From Serratia fonticola (GTDB lineage: Bacteria > Pseudomonadota > Gammaproteobacteria > Enterobacterales > Enterobacteriaceae), in the NCBI RefSeq assembly GCF_001006005.1, contig NZ_CP011254.1, forward strand, positions 4,340,001 through 4,404,000: DNA of 64,000 nt. Reading direction: 5' to 3'. Of this stretch, positions 25,587-34,783 are shown one piece after another (position 1 is the first letter of the stretch; each line of letters opens with the position of its first letter). A model generated the notes under the pieces. It searched no databases. It saw nothing but the letters and a program-made list of their open reading frames with translations, and was not told the DNA's origin. Both the position numbers and the translations under genes were made by a program.

Positions 25587-26633
25587 TCAGCGCCCAGCTT
25601 TTAGCTGCTGGAAGTAGGTTTCATACAGCGTACTGGTCTCACCCACATCATTTTGCCATTCACCGTTCTCAATCACCGCATCATCTGGATACAGCGACTT
25701 GTCGTTGGCGATCTCTTTAGGTAGCAGCTTTCTCGCGGCCAGATTGGGAGTAGGGTAACCGATGGTTTCCGCCACCTGCACCGCGATCTCTGGGCGCAGC
25801 AGGAAGTCGATCAACTTCAACGCTCCCTCAACGTTCTTGGCGTTAGCCGGAATGGCCAGGCTATCCATCCAGAAGATCCCGCCTTCTTTCGGCCAGACGA
25901 TCTCCAATGGGGTACCGGCCTGGCGCGCGACATAGGCGGAACCGTTCCATACCATGCCCAGATCGACTTCACCTTCCATATACGGATTACCCGGATTATC
26001 GGAGTTAAACGCCAGCACGTTTGGCATCAGCTTCTTGAGCTCGTTATAGGCAGCCTCTATCTGCTTAGGATCGGTGGTATTGCCCGAATAACCCAGTTTG
26101 CGCAGCGCGACCTGGAACACTTCACGTGCATCATCGGTGAGCAGTACGCGGCCTTTGTATCCCGGTTTCCACAGATCGGCCCAGGCAGTTACGGTGTTGG
26201 CATCAATGGCATCCGAATTGACGCCAATGGCGGTGGCGCCCCAGATATAGGGAATGGAGTAATCGTTGTTGGGATCGAACGGCTTGTGCAACAGGTTGGG
26301 ATCGAGATCGTTAAAGTGGCTGAGTTTGCTTTTGTCGATCTTTTGCAGCATCCCCTCCTTGCTCATCTTGGCGATGAAATAGGTGGAAGGGACTACCAGA
26401 TCGTACGCGCCGTCCCGGTAGGTTTTGAGCTTGGCATACATGCTTTCGTTGGATTCATAGGTGGAGTAAATCACCTTGATACCGGTTTCTTTGGTGAACT
26501 GTTCCAGCAGCCCAGGCGGGACATACTCGGTCCAGTTGTAGAAATAGAGCGTTTTGCCGTCGTCCGCGGCGTTTGCCGAGCCAAGGCTCAGTGCCATCAT
26601 CCCGGCTGCGAGCAGATGTGACCACTTTTTCAT
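25587..26633 (-). CDS. potD: Spermidine/putrescine ABC transporter periplasmic binding protein PotD
   Basis: Periplasmic polyamine receptor, 348 residues. A signal peptide ends near SANAADDGK. The mature N-terminus has LYFYNWTEYVPPGLLEQF, and the polyamine pocket residues of the family (YFIAKM, WNGSAY, WPKEGGIFWMDSL) are present. It is the last gene of potABCD on the minus strand, 118 bases after potC. That gap holds a hairpin (CCAGCGGG 26718-26725 with CCCGTTGG 26740-26747) that could separate potD message levels from potABC. Confidence 0.96.
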   Translation of the reverse strand: MKKWSHLLAAGMMALSLGSANAADDGKTLYFYNWTEYVPPGLLEQFTKETGIKVIYSTYESNESMYAKLKTYRDGAYDLVVPSTYFIAKMSKEGMLQKIDKSKLSHFNDLDPNLLHKPFDPNNDYSIPYIWGATAIGVNSDAIDANTVTAWADLWKPGYKGRVLLTDDAREVFQVALRKLGYSGNTTDPKQIEAAYNELKKLMPNVLAFNSDNPGNPYMEGEVDLGMVWNGSAYVARQAGTPLEIVWPKEGGIFWMDSLAIPANAKNVEGALKLIDFLLRPEIAVQVAETIGYPTPNLAARKLLPKEIANDKSLYPDDAVIENGEWQNDVGETSTLYETYFQQLKAGR

Positions 26634-26751
26634 GGTACGGATCCTTTAGCAGTGCGTGTTTTTACAGTATAGCGTGATGCGCCATACCCCAGAGAGCGGC
26701 CATTATAGGTGGCGTACCCAGCGGGGTAAAGACGCTTATCCCGTTGGCAAA

Positions 26752-27528
26752 TCAGTGTTTTTGCCGATCGCGCAACAGCAGTTGGCTGGTCAGCACCAGC
26801 GCTAGCGATAATACCAGCAGAATGGTCGCCAGGGCGTTAACTTCAGGAGATACGCCGACCTTCACCATCGAATAGATCTTCAAGGGCAAAATCTCGTAGC
26901 TTGGCCCGGTCACGAACGAAGAAACCACGACATCATCCATCGATAGCGTGAAGCTTAGCAGCCAACTGGCGGCGACGGCGGGCATGGCCAACGGCAGGAT
27001 GATTTTGCGCAGGATCACCATTTCGCTGGCACCCAGATCGCGTGCGGCCTCCAGCATCTTGACGTCAAAGCCCTTCAGGCGCGCATAGACGGTGACCACC
27101 ACAAAGGGCAGGCAGAAGGTAATATGCGAAAATAACAGCGACCAGAAGCCCAACGAGACCCCCAGCAGCATAAACAGCACCAGCAGCGAGATGGCCATGA
27201 CGATATCCGGCGACATCATCACCACAAACAGCATGCCACCAACAAAGGGCTTCCCGCGAAAACGATAGCGGTATAACGCCACTGCCGCCAAAGAGCCGAT
27301 CATGGTCGCAAAGCTGGCGGACAGCACGGCCATGGTCAGTGAATGCCCAGCGGCCTGCAACAGGCTGTCGTTGTTCATCAACATGCTGTACCAGTGGGTG
27401 GTAAAACCCCGCCAGTTGATGCCAAAGCGCGAGGTGTTAAACGAGTTAACGATCAGGATCACGATGGGAATATAGAGATAGGCGTAAATCAGGCTCATAA
27501 AGCCACCGCGCAACAGGCGTCCGATCAT
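26752..27528 (-). CDS. potC: Spermidine/putrescine ABC transporter permease PotC
   Basis: Inner-membrane permease subunit, 258 residues with six hydrophobic segments. The coupling EAA loop reads [23 protein letters not shown] 27528 ([10 protein letters not shown], identical to the E. coli start) overlaps the potB stop by 4 bases; the in-frame extension to 27636 lies within potB and is not used. Confidence 0.95.
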   Translation of the reverse strand: MIGRLLRGGFMSLIYAYLYIPIVILIVNSFNTSRFGINWRGFTTHWYSMLMNNDSLLQAAGHSLTMAVLSASFATMIGSLAAVALYRYRFRGKPFVGGMLFVVMMSPDIVMAISLLVLFMLLGVSLGFWSLLFSHITFCLPFVVVTVYARLKGFDVKMLEAARDLGASEMVILRKIILPLAMPAVAASWLLSFTLSMDDVVVSSFVTGPSYEILPLKIYSMVKVGVSPEVNALATILLVLSLALVLTSQLLLRDRQKH

Positions 27529-28385
27529 TCCAGCTCCCCCTTTTTGTTCAGCAACTTGGCGGCCCGGTAATAGATCCACAGCATCAGCCCCATCACCAGC
27601 GTCAGGCAAATGCTGGTGGCGGCGCCAAACGGCCAATCACGGATATTCAGGAACTGGCTCTTGATGACGTTACCGATCAGCAGGTTTTTGGCTCCGCCCA
27701 TCAGGTCGGCCACATAGAACAGGCCCATGGCGGGCAGCAGCACCAGCAGGCAACCGGCGATAATGCCTGGCATAGTCAGCGGAATGATGATGCGGATAAA
27801 GGTTTGCAGCTTGCTGGCCCCGAGATCGCGGGCCGCCTCCAGGCAGGATTTATCCAGCTTTTCCAGGCTGGAGTAGAGCGGCATCACCATAAACGGCAAT
27901 AAGATGTAGACCAGCCCCAGCACCACGGCGCCAGAGGTATACATAATGCGTAACGGCGTATCGATGATCCCGGCCCACATCAGGAACTCGTTCAGATAGC
28001 CGCGGGTGCTGAGAAACAGCTTCAGGCCATAGATACGGATCAGAGAGTTGGTCCAGAAGGGGACAATCAGCAGGAACAGCAGCAGCGGGCGCACCCTTTG
28101 CGGCAGGCGAGCCAGAATAAAGGCGAAGGGATAACCCAGCAGCAGGCAGCACAAGGTAGCGATCGCCGCCATGTTCAGCGAGTGCAGCATCACCTGACCA
28201 TACAGGGGATCAAACAGCCGGGTGTAATTATCCAGAGTGAACACCATCTGCACCAGATTGGCGTCGTCACGGGTGAGGAAACTGGTGCCGATGATCATCA
28301 GGTTCGGCAGAAAAACAAACAGCACCAGCCAGCCGACCGTGCCGCTGATCACCAGGTTTTGCAGCAAATTACGCGATTTCTTCAT
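27525..28385 (-). CDS. potB: Spermidine/putrescine ABC transporter permease PotB
   Basis: Inner-membrane permease, 286 residues, pairing with PotC. The EAA loop reads [20 protein letters not shown] near residue 185. It overlaps the end of potA by 17 bases and the start of potC by 4, so potABC are translationally coupled. Confidence 0.96.
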   Translation of the reverse strand: MKKSRNLLQNLVISGTVGWLVLFVFLPNLMIIGTSFLTRDDANLVQMVFTLDNYTRLFDPLYGQVMLHSLNMAAIATLCCLLLGYPFAFILARLPQRVRPLLLFLLIVPFWTNSLIRIYGLKLFLSTRGYLNEFLMWAGIIDTPLRIMYTSGAVVLGLVYILLPFMVMPLYSSLEKLDKSCLEAARDLGASKLQTFIRIIIPLTMPGIIAGCLLVLLPAMGLFYVADLMGGAKNLLIGNVIKSQFLNIRDWPFGAATSICLTLVMGLMLWIYYRAAKLLNKKGELE

Positions 28386-29475
28386 CGGCCAGCACTACCT
28401 CCCAGCTTGCAACCCAGGTTATCGCCATCTTCTGGTTTAACGAGTGGTCAAAGTCAGGATCGTCTTCATTGAAGAATTCGCTGACCATCACCATCTTACC
28501 GTTTTCCAGTTCAACCACCGATTCTAGCGTCATGCCTTTATAGTTGCGTTCGCGCACGTAGCCGATCAGGCCATCTATCTGCTCGCTGTCGTTCACCTCT
28601 TCGACGCGCAGGTCTTCCGGGCGCAGCAGAACCTTCAGGGATTGCCCTGGCTCGACGGGGAGATCGGCGTAGATATCACACTCACGGCCTTCTACACGAG
28701 CGCGCACTCGCTGCGGATCGATACGATGTAGCACTACCGCATCAAAGATATTGATCTCACCGATAAAGCTGGCGACAAACAGGTTCCTGGGCTCTTCATA
28801 GATTTCCCGTGGGGTGCCGTCCTGTTCTATTCGTCCGTCACGCATCACCACAATCCGATCGGACATGGTCAGCGCCTCTTCCTGATCGTGCGTGACAAAC
28901 ACAAAGGTGATACCCAATTGGCGCTGTAGCGCCTTCAACTCGTTCTGCATCTGCTTGCGCAGCTTGTAGTCCAGTGCCGAAAGCGACTCGTCGAGCAGTA
29001 ACAGTTTAGGTTTATTCACCACGGCCCGGGCAATCGCGACCCGTTGTTGTTGCCCTCCAGACAGCTGATGCGGGCGGCGCTGAGCGAACTCGTCCAATTG
29101 CACCATGCGCAGGGCTTCCTCCACGCGCGGCGTTAACTCCGCTTCTGGGGTTTTCTGCATGCGCAGGCCAAAGGCGACATTTTCAAACACGGTCATATGG
29201 GGGAACAGGGCATAGCTTTGAAACACGGTGTTAACGTGCCGATGCTCGGCCGGGATGGCGGTGATGTCTTGCCCGTCGAGCACGATCTGCCCGTGGTCGG
29301 CATTTTCCAACCCGGCAATCAGCCGCAGCACGGTGGTTTTCCCGCAGCCGGAAGGGCCAAGCAGGGTCAGGAATTCACCATCATTAATCTCAAGGTTGAG
29401 ATCGCGAATGATCTCTTTGCCGTCAAAGCTTTTACTCAGGGCGTTCAGTGTAACCAAAGAGGATTGTTCAGTCAT
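28369..29475 (-). CDS. potA: Spermidine/putrescine ABC transporter ATPase PotA
   Basis: ATPase of the PotABCD importer, 368 residues. Walker [10 protein letters not shown] near residue 40, signature [16 protein letters not shown], Walker [12 protein letters not shown] and [18 protein letters not shown] are intact. The C-terminal TOBE-type domain (from about 240) holds the site where spermidine inhibits the ATPase in E. coli. It is the first gene of the operon, divergent from pepT. The 333-base gap to pepT (29476-29808) shows AT-rich promoter-like sequence near pepT; nothing else firm. Confidence 0.96.
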   Translation of the reverse strand: MTEQSSLVTLNALSKSFDGKEIIRDLNLEINDGEFLTLLGPSGCGKTTVLRLIAGLENADHGQIVLDGQDITAIPAEHRHVNTVFQSYALFPHMTVFENVAFGLRMQKTPEAELTPRVEEALRMVQLDEFAQRRPHQLSGGQQQRVAIARAVVNKPKLLLLDESLSALDYKLRKQMQNELKALQRQLGITFVFVTHDQEEALTMSDRIVVMRDGRIEQDGTPREIYEEPRNLFVASFIGEINIFDAVVLHRIDPQRVRARVEGRECDIYADLPVEPGQSLKVLLRPEDLRVEEVNDSEQIDGLIGYVRERNYKGMTLESVVELENGKMVMVSEFFNEDDPDFDHSLNQKMAITWVASWEVVLADEEIA

Positions 29476-29808
29476 TTTAGTGTCTCTATCCCGTACGGTG
29501 GTGCAGATAGAACCGCCGCTGGAAAAGACTGCGCGAGCTTACGGGAGTGACCCGTCAGGTACTGAAGCTCAAAGCCAGCGGCGCCGATCAAAAATTTAAG
29601 AGGGCGCATGATAGACGCAGAATCCGGTAATTGAAAGCCAAACCGCCCATAAGTCATGCCAGTTGGCCGATTTTTGCGTCGATAGTGACCCTATTAAACC
29701 ATCACTTGCTTTAATGATTTGTGTTAAATCTGATTATTAATGACCTGTCTCAATATTTGATCCGGATCGGTTCCGCATAATGAAACGCGAAATTCTGAGG
29801 GCGGAACC

Positions 29809-31041
29809 ATGGATAAACTACTAGATCGCTTTTTTAACTACGTCTCATTTGACACACAGGCTAAAGCGAACGTCAAACATGTGCCTAGTACCGAAGGGCA
29901 ACTGAAGCTGGCGCGTGCGTTGCAACAGGAAATGATTGGGCTGGGGTTTGAACGGGTATCGCTAAGCGAACATGGCTGCGTGATGGGCACGTTGCCTGGC
30001 AATGTGAGCTGGCCAGTGCCGGCCATTGGCTTTATTTCTCACCTTGATACCTCACCCGATTTTTCGGGTAAGCATGTGACACCGCAGATAGTGGAAAACT
30101 ATCGCGGCGGTGACATTGCCTTGGGCATCGGTGATGAAGTGTTATCGCCGGTGATGTTCCCGATCTTGCATCAGATGCTGGGGCAAACGCTGATCACCAC
30201 CGACGGCAAAACGCTGTTGGGTGCCGACGATAAAGCCGGGATTGCCGAGATCTTGACCGCGATGGTGCGGCTAAAGCAGCAAAAAATTCCTCACGGCGAT
30301 ATCCGCGTGGCGTTCACGCCGGATGAAGAAGTGGGCAAGGGAGCGCATTTCTTTGACGTTGCCGCGTTCGATGCAGAGTGGGCCTACACCGTCGATGGTG
30401 GTGGTGTGGGCGAACTGGAGTGTGAAAACTTCAATGCAGCTGCAGTGACGGTGAAAATCGTCGGCAATAACGTACACCCTGGCAGTGCCAAAGGGGTGAT
30501 GGTGAACGCGCTGTCGCTGGCAACCCGTTTCCAACAGGAGCTACCGGCCGAGGAAACACCGGAGCATACCGAGGGGTATCAGGGCTTTTACCATCTCAAC
30601 AGCATCAAGGGGAACGTCGAACGTGCCGAGATGCATTACATCTTGCGGGATTTTGAGCGTGAAGGCTTTGAGGCTCGCAAGCGCAAGATGATTGAAGTCG
30701 CGCAAAAGGTTGGCCGTGGGTTACCACGGGATTGCTACATTGAGGTGGCGATCGAGGATAATTACTACAACATGCGTGAGCAGGTGGCTGAGCATCCTCA
30801 TGTGATCGAGCTGGCACAGCAGGCGATGCGGGACTGCGATATTGAGCCGGTGATGAAGCCGATCCGCGGTGGTACCGATGGTGCGCAGCTATCCTTCAAG
30901 GGGCTGCCTTGTCCAAACCTGTTTACCGGTGGCTATAACTTCCATGGCAAGCATGAGTTTATTACGCTGGAAGGGATGGAGCAGGCGGTGGCGGTGATCA
31001 TGCGCATTGCTACTCTGAGCGCCGAGCGCGCTAAACGGTAG
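29809..31041 (+). CDS. pepT: Peptidase T
   Basis: Zinc tripeptidase of the M20 family, cytoplasmic, 410 residues. Metal and catalytic motifs [20 protein letters not shown] and [10 protein letters not shown] are intact, and the dimerisation (lid) domain occupies about 208-310. GGCGGAACC precedes ATG 29809. It converges on roxA. In Salmonella pepT is induced without oxygen through FNR; here only a partial FNR-like dyad is visible. Confidence 0.96.
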   Translation: MDKLLDRFFNYVSFDTQAKANVKHVPSTEGQLKLARALQQEMIGLGFERVSLSEHGCVMGTLPGNVSWPVPAIGFISHLDTSPDFSGKHVTPQIVENYRGGDIALGIGDEVLSPVMFPILHQMLGQTLITTDGKTLLGADDKAGIAEILTAMVRLKQQKIPHGDIRVAFTPDEEVGKGAHFFDVAAFDAEWAYTVDGGGVGELECENFNAAAVTVKIVGNNVHPGSAKGVMVNALSLATRFQQELPAEETPEHTEGYQGFYHLNSIKGNVERAEMHYILRDFEREGFEARKRKMIEVAQKVGRGLPRDCYIEVAIEDNYYNMREQVAEHPHVIELAQQAMRDCDIEPVMKPIRGGTDGAQLSFKGLPCPNLFTGGYNFHGKHEFITLEGMEQAVAVIMRIATLSAERAKR

Positions 31042-31058
31042 TTTTTGCGTTAACAGAA

Positions 31059-31088
31059 TGAGTGAGGGGCTAGTTTACCCCTCACTCA
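31059..31088. terminator. Bidirectional hairpin between pepT and roxA
   Basis: TGAGTGAGGGG (31059-31069) and CCCCTCACTCA (31078-31088) form a perfect 11-pair stem with an 8-base loop between convergent genes. T-runs are poor on both sides, so it may rely on Rho or act as 3' protection. Confidence 0.75.
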
Positions 31089-31094
31089 ATATGA

Positions 31095-32216
31095 TTAGTC
31101 GTTAAAATACCAGTAACCGCTGTTAATCAACGCCGTCAGCAGGGCCAGGAACGACGGATCGTTCACTGCGTCGCCCAGCAAGGCGGCATCAACGCTGGCG
31201 TGCTGGCACAGCGCATCGGCGGCTTGCAGATGTTCGGTGTCGATTAGCTCACCGTTGACAAAGCATTGGTCGCCAACGCGCAGCACGCGCAACCCACCCA
31301 AACGTTGTAATGGCTCACCCTGTTGCAGCAGCTCATAGATTTCACCGGCCTGATAAGGCGGCTCTGGCGGCGCGATGTCCAGCTCGTGGCGTGACTGCGA
31401 AATAAACTCGCCAAACCAGTTCTGGAAGTGCTCCGGCTGCTGCACCAGCTCCAGGATCATCCCACGCAGTGCATCGACCTCATGGGAGAGAACCATCGCC
31501 GGGTGATCGCGCAGCGCGATATCCGGATCGGTGTAACGTTTGCTGCCTAACTCCCGCGCTAGCACGTAGTCGGCATAGCCACTCACCATCTCGCGGCCAT
31601 TCGGCGCGCGGAAACCGACGGAATAGTTGAGGGAATTTTCCAGCGAATAGCCTTCATGCGGGAATCCCGGTGGGATATACAGAATATCGCCAGGCTCCAT
31701 CTCTTCGTCAATGATGGCATCAAACGGCTCTACCTGTAACAGGTCAGGGTGCGGGCAGTGCTGTTTCATCGGCACTTTTTCGCCCACGCGCCAACGGCGG
31801 CGGCCAGTGCCCTGGATGATGAACACGTCGTATTGATCGAGATGCGGGCCAACGCCGCCGCCCGGTACCGAGAACGAAATCATCAGATCGTCCATGCGCC
31901 AGTCCGGCAGCTTACGGAACGGTTGCATCAGGGCACTGGATGGCTGATGCCAGTGATCAACGGCCTGTACCAGCAATGACCAGTTGTTCTCGCCCAGATG
32001 GTCGAAACTTTCGAACGGGCCGTGGCCAACCTGCCAGCGACGTTCCTGATGGCTCACCAGGCGGCTGTCCACCTCGTTTTCCATAGCCAACCCGGCCAGC
32101 TCATCCGGGGAAATCGGATCGATAAAGTTGCTAAAACCACGCTTGATAATTACCGGGCGCTTTTGCCAATAGCGTTGCAAAAAGTCGTTCCAGTCGAGAT
32201 CTAATTGGTAATCCAT
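31095..32216 (-). CDS. roxA: Ribosomal protein L16 arginine hydroxylase RoxA (YcfD)
   Basis: Iron- and 2-oxoglutarate-dependent oxygenase of the JmjC type that hydroxylates an arginine of ribosomal protein L16. It has 373 residues. The metal triad is visible: His125 and Asp127 in GPHLDQYD, and the distal His in PPGFPHEGY near residue 187. The C-terminal winged-helix dimer region is complete. A TATAAT (32254-32249, minus) lies 33 bases before the start, so it can be transcribed apart from phoPQ, whose message may stop at the hairpin just upstream. Confidence 0.94.
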   Translation of the reverse strand: MDYQLDLDWNDFLQRYWQKRPVIIKRGFSNFIDPISPDELAGLAMENEVDSRLVSHQERRWQVGHGPFESFDHLGENNWSLLVQAVDHWHQPSSALMQPFRKLPDWRMDDLMISFSVPGGGVGPHLDQYDVFIIQGTGRRRWRVGEKVPMKQHCPHPDLLQVEPFDAIIDEEMEPGDILYIPPGFPHEGYSLENSLNYSVGFRAPNGREMVSGYADYVLARELGSKRYTDPDIALRDHPAMVLSHEVDALRGMILELVQQPEHFQNWFGEFISQSRHELDIAPPEPPYQAGEIYELLQQGEPLQRLGGLRVLRVGDQCFVNGELIDTEHLQAADALCQHASVDAALLGDAVNDPSFLALLTALINSGYWYFND

Positions 32217-32263
32217 GTTCTATTCCAGGATAGAGTGAGCCTGCAGGGATTATAACGGAAGTT

Positions 32264-32284
32264 AGGCCCCGTGGATCGGGGCCT
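32264..32284 (-). terminator. Hairpin between phoQ and roxA
   Basis: AGGCCCCG (32264-32271) pairs with CGGGGCCT (32277-32284), loop of five. No clear U-run on the minus-strand RNA, so termination may be partial. Confidence 0.6.
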
Positions 32285-32296
32285 GAGCGAGAGAAT

Positions 32297-33754
32297 TTAA
32301 TCGTGATGGTGGGAGTCGTGCTGGCGGGAGAAGGTGACCTCCATCCGTGCACCACCCAGCGGGCTGTCGCTGATGGTAATTTGCCCGTCATATTGCTCGA
32401 TGATCTCGGCGGCGACCGACAGGCCAATCCCCTGACCGGGGCGCAGAGTATCGACGCGTTGGCCGCGTTGGAAGATCAACTCACGCTTGCTTTCCGGGAT
32501 GCCGGGGCCGTCGTCATCAATGACGATCGTCAGGTATTTGTCCGAGTGCAGCGAGGTGATCTCCACAAACTCCAGGCAATATTTACAGGCGTTCTCCAGC
32601 ACGTTGCCCATCACCTCCATAAAGTCGTTTTTCTCGCCCATAAAGGTGACTTCTGGTGAGATATCGAGGGTGATGACTACCCCTTTACGCTGATAGACCT
32701 TGTTCAGCGCCACGCTCAGGCTGTCGAGCAGGGCAGAAACCGAATGGATCTCGCGGGTCAGCACGGTTTGACCAGAGTTGATGCTGGCCCGATGCAGGTA
32801 ATAACCAATCTGCTGCGAAATACGGCTAATCTGCTCGAGCATGATCGGCTCGACCTCTTCGATGGTGGTCTGCTTGCTGGAACGCAGCGAGCGCAGGGTG
32901 GTCTGCAATACCGCCAGCGGGGTTTTCAGGCTGTGGGTGAGGTCGGACAGCGTAGTGCGGTATTTGGTGTAGCGCTGACGCTCGTTGCGCACCAGGATAT
33001 TCAGGTTCCGTACCAGGCCACGTAGTTCACTGGGGGGATTTTCATCCAGTTGCTCGCGCTCGCCGTTTTCCAATTCACCGACCTGTGTTATCAGCGCCTT
33101 GATAGGCCGCAAACTCCAATACGCAGCTAGCCACAGCAGAGGCACAACCAGTAGCAGATTGGCCAGTAGTACGTAGCTGAACCATTCCCATACCACGTCC
33201 GAGCGTTGCAGCTCCTGCGGAATGCTGTCGACCACCACAATGCTCAAGGCGGGCAGGCGTGGGGTGGCGGCATAGGTATTGACGGCCACCGAGTGGGTTA
33301 ACGCCTCATGGTCGGTATCGTCATAGTCTTTCAGCTGATCCTGGGCCTTGGGGTTATCGCCCAGCACTTCGCTACTGACCCGGGTGTCGGTGTCTATCTC
33401 ATAGAAACCGGACTCTTGCAGCCACTCTTTCTGGATCCGTTTTTCCAGTTCCGGCACCGAGCGTTGGCTCCACAACAGGTTGCCTTTATCGTCGTAGATA
33501 AACACCAGCGTTGGGGAATTGAGATCGAGATCGGGCGGGATGGCAATGGTCAGCTTCTGGTCTTTCCACTGCGCCAGGCTGAAGAACAGGTTGCTCTCAC
33601 CGCGCAGCAGACGGAAAGCGGTTTTATCAAAGCTGACGATATAGCCGACGACCGCAACCAGCCCGTAGGACAGCGACAGCGCCAGGATCACCCCGGCGGT
33701 GGCCATCAGAAAGCGGGCGCGCAGTGAGAAGGGCTTTTTATCTCTGTTGAACAT
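32297..33754 (-). CDS. phoQ: Sensor histidine kinase PhoQ
   Basis: Inner-membrane sensor of low Mg2+, acid and cationic peptides that phosphorylates PhoP. Two membrane segments (about 20-42 and 191-212) enclose a periplasmic PDC sensor domain. A HAMP-like linker is followed by the phospho-acceptor His274 in LTHSLKTPL, then the ATPase motifs [10 protein letters not shown] and DDGPGIPE. The acidic membrane-facing patch reads DYDDTDHE at 143-150, less dense than EDDDDAE of E. coli. The protein ends in a His-rich tail (QHDSHHHD). ATG 33754 is chosen; GTG 33763, overlapping the phoP stop, would add three residues. Confidence 0.95.
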   Translation of the reverse strand: MFNRDKKPFSLRARFLMATAGVILALSLSYGLVAVVGYIVSFDKTAFRLLRGESNLFFSLAQWKDQKLTIAIPPDLDLNSPTLVFIYDDKGNLLWSQRSVPELEKRIQKEWLQESGFYEIDTDTRVSSEVLGDNPKAQDQLKDYDDTDHEALTHSVAVNTYAATPRLPALSIVVVDSIPQELQRSDVVWEWFSYVLLANLLLVVPLLWLAAYWSLRPIKALITQVGELENGEREQLDENPPSELRGLVRNLNILVRNERQRYTKYRTTLSDLTHSLKTPLAVLQTTLRSLRSSKQTTIEEVEPIMLEQISRISQQIGYYLHRASINSGQTVLTREIHSVSALLDSLSVALNKVYQRKGVVITLDISPEVTFMGEKNDFMEVMGNVLENACKYCLEFVEITSLHSDKYLTIVIDDDGPGIPESKRELIFQRGQRVDTLRPGQGIGLSVAAEIIEQYDGQITISDSPLGGARMEVTFSRQHDSHHHD

Positions 33755-33759
33755 TATGC

Positions 33760-34431
33760 TCACTTGGCATCGAAACGGTAGCCCTGACCACGTACGGTGG
33801 TGATCACTTCCTGTGGGTATTCGGCCTGTAGCTTTTTACGCAGGCGGCCCATTAATACGTCGATGGTGTGGCTTTCGCGCAGTTCGGCATCCGGGTAGAG
33901 TTGCAACATCAATGAATCTTTGCTGACCACTTTACCCGCGTTACGGATCAGCGTTTCGATAATGGTGTACTCAAAGGCCGTCAGTTTGATTTGCTGTTCG
34001 TTGACGCTCAGCTCACGGCGCGAGAGGTCGATCTGGAACGGCGGCAGTACGATCACCTGTGAGGCCAGGCCGCTATTGCGGCGCATCAAAGCCTGCATGC
34101 GGGCAATCACTTCTTCCAGGTGGAAGGGCTTGGTGACGTAATCATCGGCACCGGCTTCCAGCACCGCCACCTTATCCTGCCAGCTTTCGCGGGCGGTCAG
34201 CACCAGGATCGGCAACTTCATCTGGTTGGCACGCCAACGGCGGATCAGGCTCAGGCCGTCTTCACCCGGCAACCCGAGATCGACAATGGCGATATCAGGC
34301 GCATGTTCCTGCAGAAAATAGTCAGCTTCTTTGGCATCTTCTGCGGCATCAACCTGATGCCCCATTTCGCGCATTTGCACACTAAGATGGTGGCGCAATA
34401 GGCCATTGTCTTCAACAACCAGTACTCGCAT
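33760..34431 (-). CDS. phoP: Response regulator PhoP
   Basis: OmpR-family regulator, 223 residues. The phosphorylated Asp51 sits in [11 protein letters not shown], with Lys in TKPFHLEE, and a winged-helix output domain (about 130-223) ends in [10 protein letters not shown]. It controls Mg2+ transport, lipid A modification and stress genes. Two PhoP boxes and a -10 lie upstream, which predicts positive autoregulation. phoQ starts 5 bases after the phoP stop. In E. coli purB lies next upstream of phoP; here a 22.7 kb block separates them. Confidence 0.97.
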   Translation of the reverse strand: MRVLVVEDNGLLRHHLSVQMREMGHQVDAAEDAKEADYFLQEHAPDIAIVDLGLPGEDGLSLIRRWRANQMKLPILVLTARESWQDKVAVLEAGADDYVTKPFHLEEVIARMQALMRRNSGLASQVIVLPPFQIDLSRRELSVNEQQIKLTAFEYTIIETLIRNAGKVVSKDSLMLQLYPDAELRESHTIDVLMGRLRKKLQAEYPQEVITTVRGQGYRFDAK

Positions 34432-34563
34432 GGTACAGACTCCTGTTGTTTAGGCGGGTGCAATACCAGGCACCCACACTGAAAAGGTTACACGCTGTTG
34501 GCCACGTTGTGGTAACGCGCATTAGCTGACCATTCCCTGATCGTTTGATTCTGTCATCCATTG

Positions 34564-34598
34564 ATTATCGGCAATGGCTGATAAACGCAGGATAAACA
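34564..34598 (-). promoter_or_regulatory. PhoP-dependent phoP promoter (box 1 and -10)
   Basis: Read on the minus strand, TGTTTATCCTGCGTTTA (34598-34582) is a direct repeat TGTTTA-N5-CGTTTA, one base off the PhoP box. Twelve bases further is GATAAT (34569-34564), five of six -10 matches. The 12-base distance is that of known PhoP-activated promoters, where the box replaces the -35. Predicted start near 34557, giving a leader of about 125 bases. Confidence 0.8.
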
Positions 34599-34613
34599 GC
34601 GCAGTGCCAAAGG

Positions 34614-34630
34614 TAAACAAAACTTAAACA
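34614..34630 (-). promoter_or_regulatory. Second PhoP box upstream of phoP
   Basis: Minus-strand TGTTTAAGTTTTGTTTA is a perfect TGTTTA-N5-TGTTTA repeat. Its centre is 32 bases (about three helical turns) upstream of box 1, so both would lie on the same DNA face. Confidence 0.75.
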
Positions 34631-34676
34631 AAGCTGACTGCCTGAAGTGTGAGCGGGATCGCGGCAAAGGACCAAA

Positions 34677-34709
34677 GGTATCATTAAGGTATCATATAGG
34701 TATCGTAAT
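34677..34709 (+). promoter_or_regulatory. Three 11-bp direct repeats upstream of yegT
   Basis: GGTATCATTAA, GGTATCATATA and GGTATCGTAAT follow one another without gaps, 75 bases before the yegT ATG. The 11-base period places GGTATC on one helical face, as for cooperative regulator binding. The binding protein is not known; YegW, encoded at the other end of the cluster, or an OmpR-type regulator are candidates. Confidence 0.6.
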
Positions 34710-34783
34710 GATGCTAATACCAGGAACCCTACACCGCTTTCCCGAGCCGATGCCGGGAAGGTAGCCAGCAAGGATACATAATA

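Noticed and set aside
29757..29770. TTGATCCGGATCGG upstream of pepT as an FNR box
   Set aside because: Only the left half matches; the right half reads ATCGG. The best -10 (CATAAT, 29776-29781) would put it near -24, not where FNR activates. pepT may still be FNR-controlled, but this site does not prove it.
32297..33763. GTG 33763 as the phoQ start
   Set aside because: It overlaps the phoP stop and would add only three residues. ATG 33754 gives the more typical start, but the choice is not certain.
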